This document shows positions 63,112-64,000 of a stretch of DNA of 64,000 nucleotides, piece by piece. The first letter of the stretch is position 1, and the number at the start of each line of letters is the position of its first letter. Made by a program: the position numbers and the translations under genes. The notes beneath the pieces are model-generated. The model worked only from the letters and a program-made list of their open reading frames with translations, was not told the origin of the DNA and did no database searches. This DNA is from Zea mays (lineage: Eukaryota > Streptophyta > Magnoliopsida > Poales > Poaceae): assembly GCF_902167145.1 (NCBI RefSeq), contig NC_050097.1:224583034-224647033 (forward strand), in the 5' to 3' direction.

Positions 63112-64000
63112 TGAAAGGGAATTAGGCTTACACCTATTTCCTAAATGATTTTGGTGGTTGAATTGCCCAACACAAATAATTGGACTAACTAGTTTGCTCT
63201 AGTGTATAAGTTATACAAGTGTCAAAGGTTCGCACTTAGCCAATAAAAAGACCAAGTATGGGGTTCAACAAAGAGAGCAAGGGATAACCGAAGGCACCTC
63301 TGGTCTGGCACACCGGACTATCCGGTGTGCCACCGGATAGTGTCCGGTGCACCAGAGGACTCCAAGTCAAACTCATCACCTTCGAGAAAATCCAGAGGCG
63401 CTCCACTATAATTCACCGGACTGTCCGGTGTACACCGGATAGTGTCCGGTGCCCCAGGGAAGAGCGGCTCTGGAACTCGCCAGCTTCGGGAAATTGCTCC
63501 GCTATAATTCACCGGACTGTCCGGTGTACACCGGACTGTCCGGTGAGCTAGCAGAGCAACGGCTACTTCGCACCAACGGTCACCTGCAGAAGCATTAAAT
63601 GCGCGCCAGAGCGCGCAGAAGTCAGAGACGCGCGCGCTGGCACACCGGACACTCTACAGTACATGTCCGGTGTGCCACCGGACATCCAGGTGGGCCTAGA
63701 AGACAGAGCTCCAACGGTCGGAACCCAACGGCCTTGGTGACGTGGCTGGCGCACCGGACATGTCCGGTGTGCACCGGACTGTCCGATGCACCATACGACA
63801 GTCAGCCACCACCAAACGACTAGTTTGGTGGTTGGGGCTATAAATACCCCCAACCACCCCACATTCAAGTCATCCAAGTTTTCCCACTTCAACTACTTAC
63901 AAGAGCTCTAGCATTCAATTCTAGACACACCCAAGTGATCAAATCCTCTCCAAACTCCACACAACGCCCTAGTGATTAGAGAGAGAGATTTGCTTGTGTT
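63112..64000 (+). mobile_element. 5' part of a Sirevirus-like LTR, running off the window
   Basis: It starts TGAAAGGGAATTAGGC, the same opening as the other Sirevirus LTRs, and carries inverted tccggtg/caccgga words (63307-63790) and a TATA box (gctataaatacc, 63836-63847). The flanking tgaac (63107-63111) would be its target duplication. Whether it is a 5' LTR, 3' LTR or solo LTR cannot be told here. Confidence 0.78.

Overview
This is nuclear DNA from a grass, almost certainly maize (Zea mays) or a very close relative. The evidence is GC-rich host exons separated by GT-AG introns, Opie/Ji-type Sirevirus LTRs (start TGAAAGGGAAAT, end next to CACCCCCCCTCT), an Au SINE, Tourist-like MITEs and several layers of nested LTR retrotransposons. 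I see no prokaryotic or organellar content.

Four host genes can be modelled. (1) 6612-37313 (+): a complete 20-exon mitochondrial Lon protease gene encoding 984 aa. Its exons join in frame, and introns 1 and 16, each over 10 kb, are filled with transposons. (2) 45685-48409 (-): a six-exon C3HC4 RING protein of 389 aa, convergent with Lon, with one GC-AG intron. (3) 58080-60001 (+): a two-exon TPR protein with a J-like domain lacking HPD, 549 aa. (4) 60215-60463 (-): a small DUF3511 protein, 82 aa.

Layout. 1-6319 is a stack of broken LTR elements ending 292 bp before the Lon start codon: a Sirevirus 3' LTR inside an Opie-like gag, a solo LTR inside the Opie-like LTR, and a Ty3 LTR carrying a MITE. 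Lon intron 1 holds a hAT element containing a Copia element with very short LTRs, which in turn contains a second hAT and an insertion carrying a CDP-diacylglycerol synthase gene fragment and an Au SINE. Intron 16 holds a solo LTR, a complete but inactivated chromovirus (24735-29909), a truncated L1 LINE and a nucleobase-ascorbate transporter fragment. Intron 17 holds an RTE-type LINE remnant. Between Lon and the RING gene lies a decayed Mutator-like element (about 37.65-45.54 kb) with a GRF zinc-finger gene and a transposase stub, itself hit by a hAT-like element, a 2.3 kb solo LTR and a MITE. From 49.55 to 57.4 kb an older Ty3 LTR is split by a very young gag-only Sirevirus (50008-56955, target duplication cgctt). 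The window ends in further LTRs from 62.3 kb.

The host genes do not look like one pathway. What links them is how they survive among transposons: Lon keeps every splice site although about nine tenths of its span is intron, much of it transposon. The most notable signals are the young gag-only Sirevirus, the chromovirus whose in-frame stops all fit loss of a methylatable C, the two captured host-gene fragments, and the GC-AG intron within the RING domain. I saw no clear novel defence-like or enzymatic system. All coordinates come from reading the sequence; family names are recognition, not search results.
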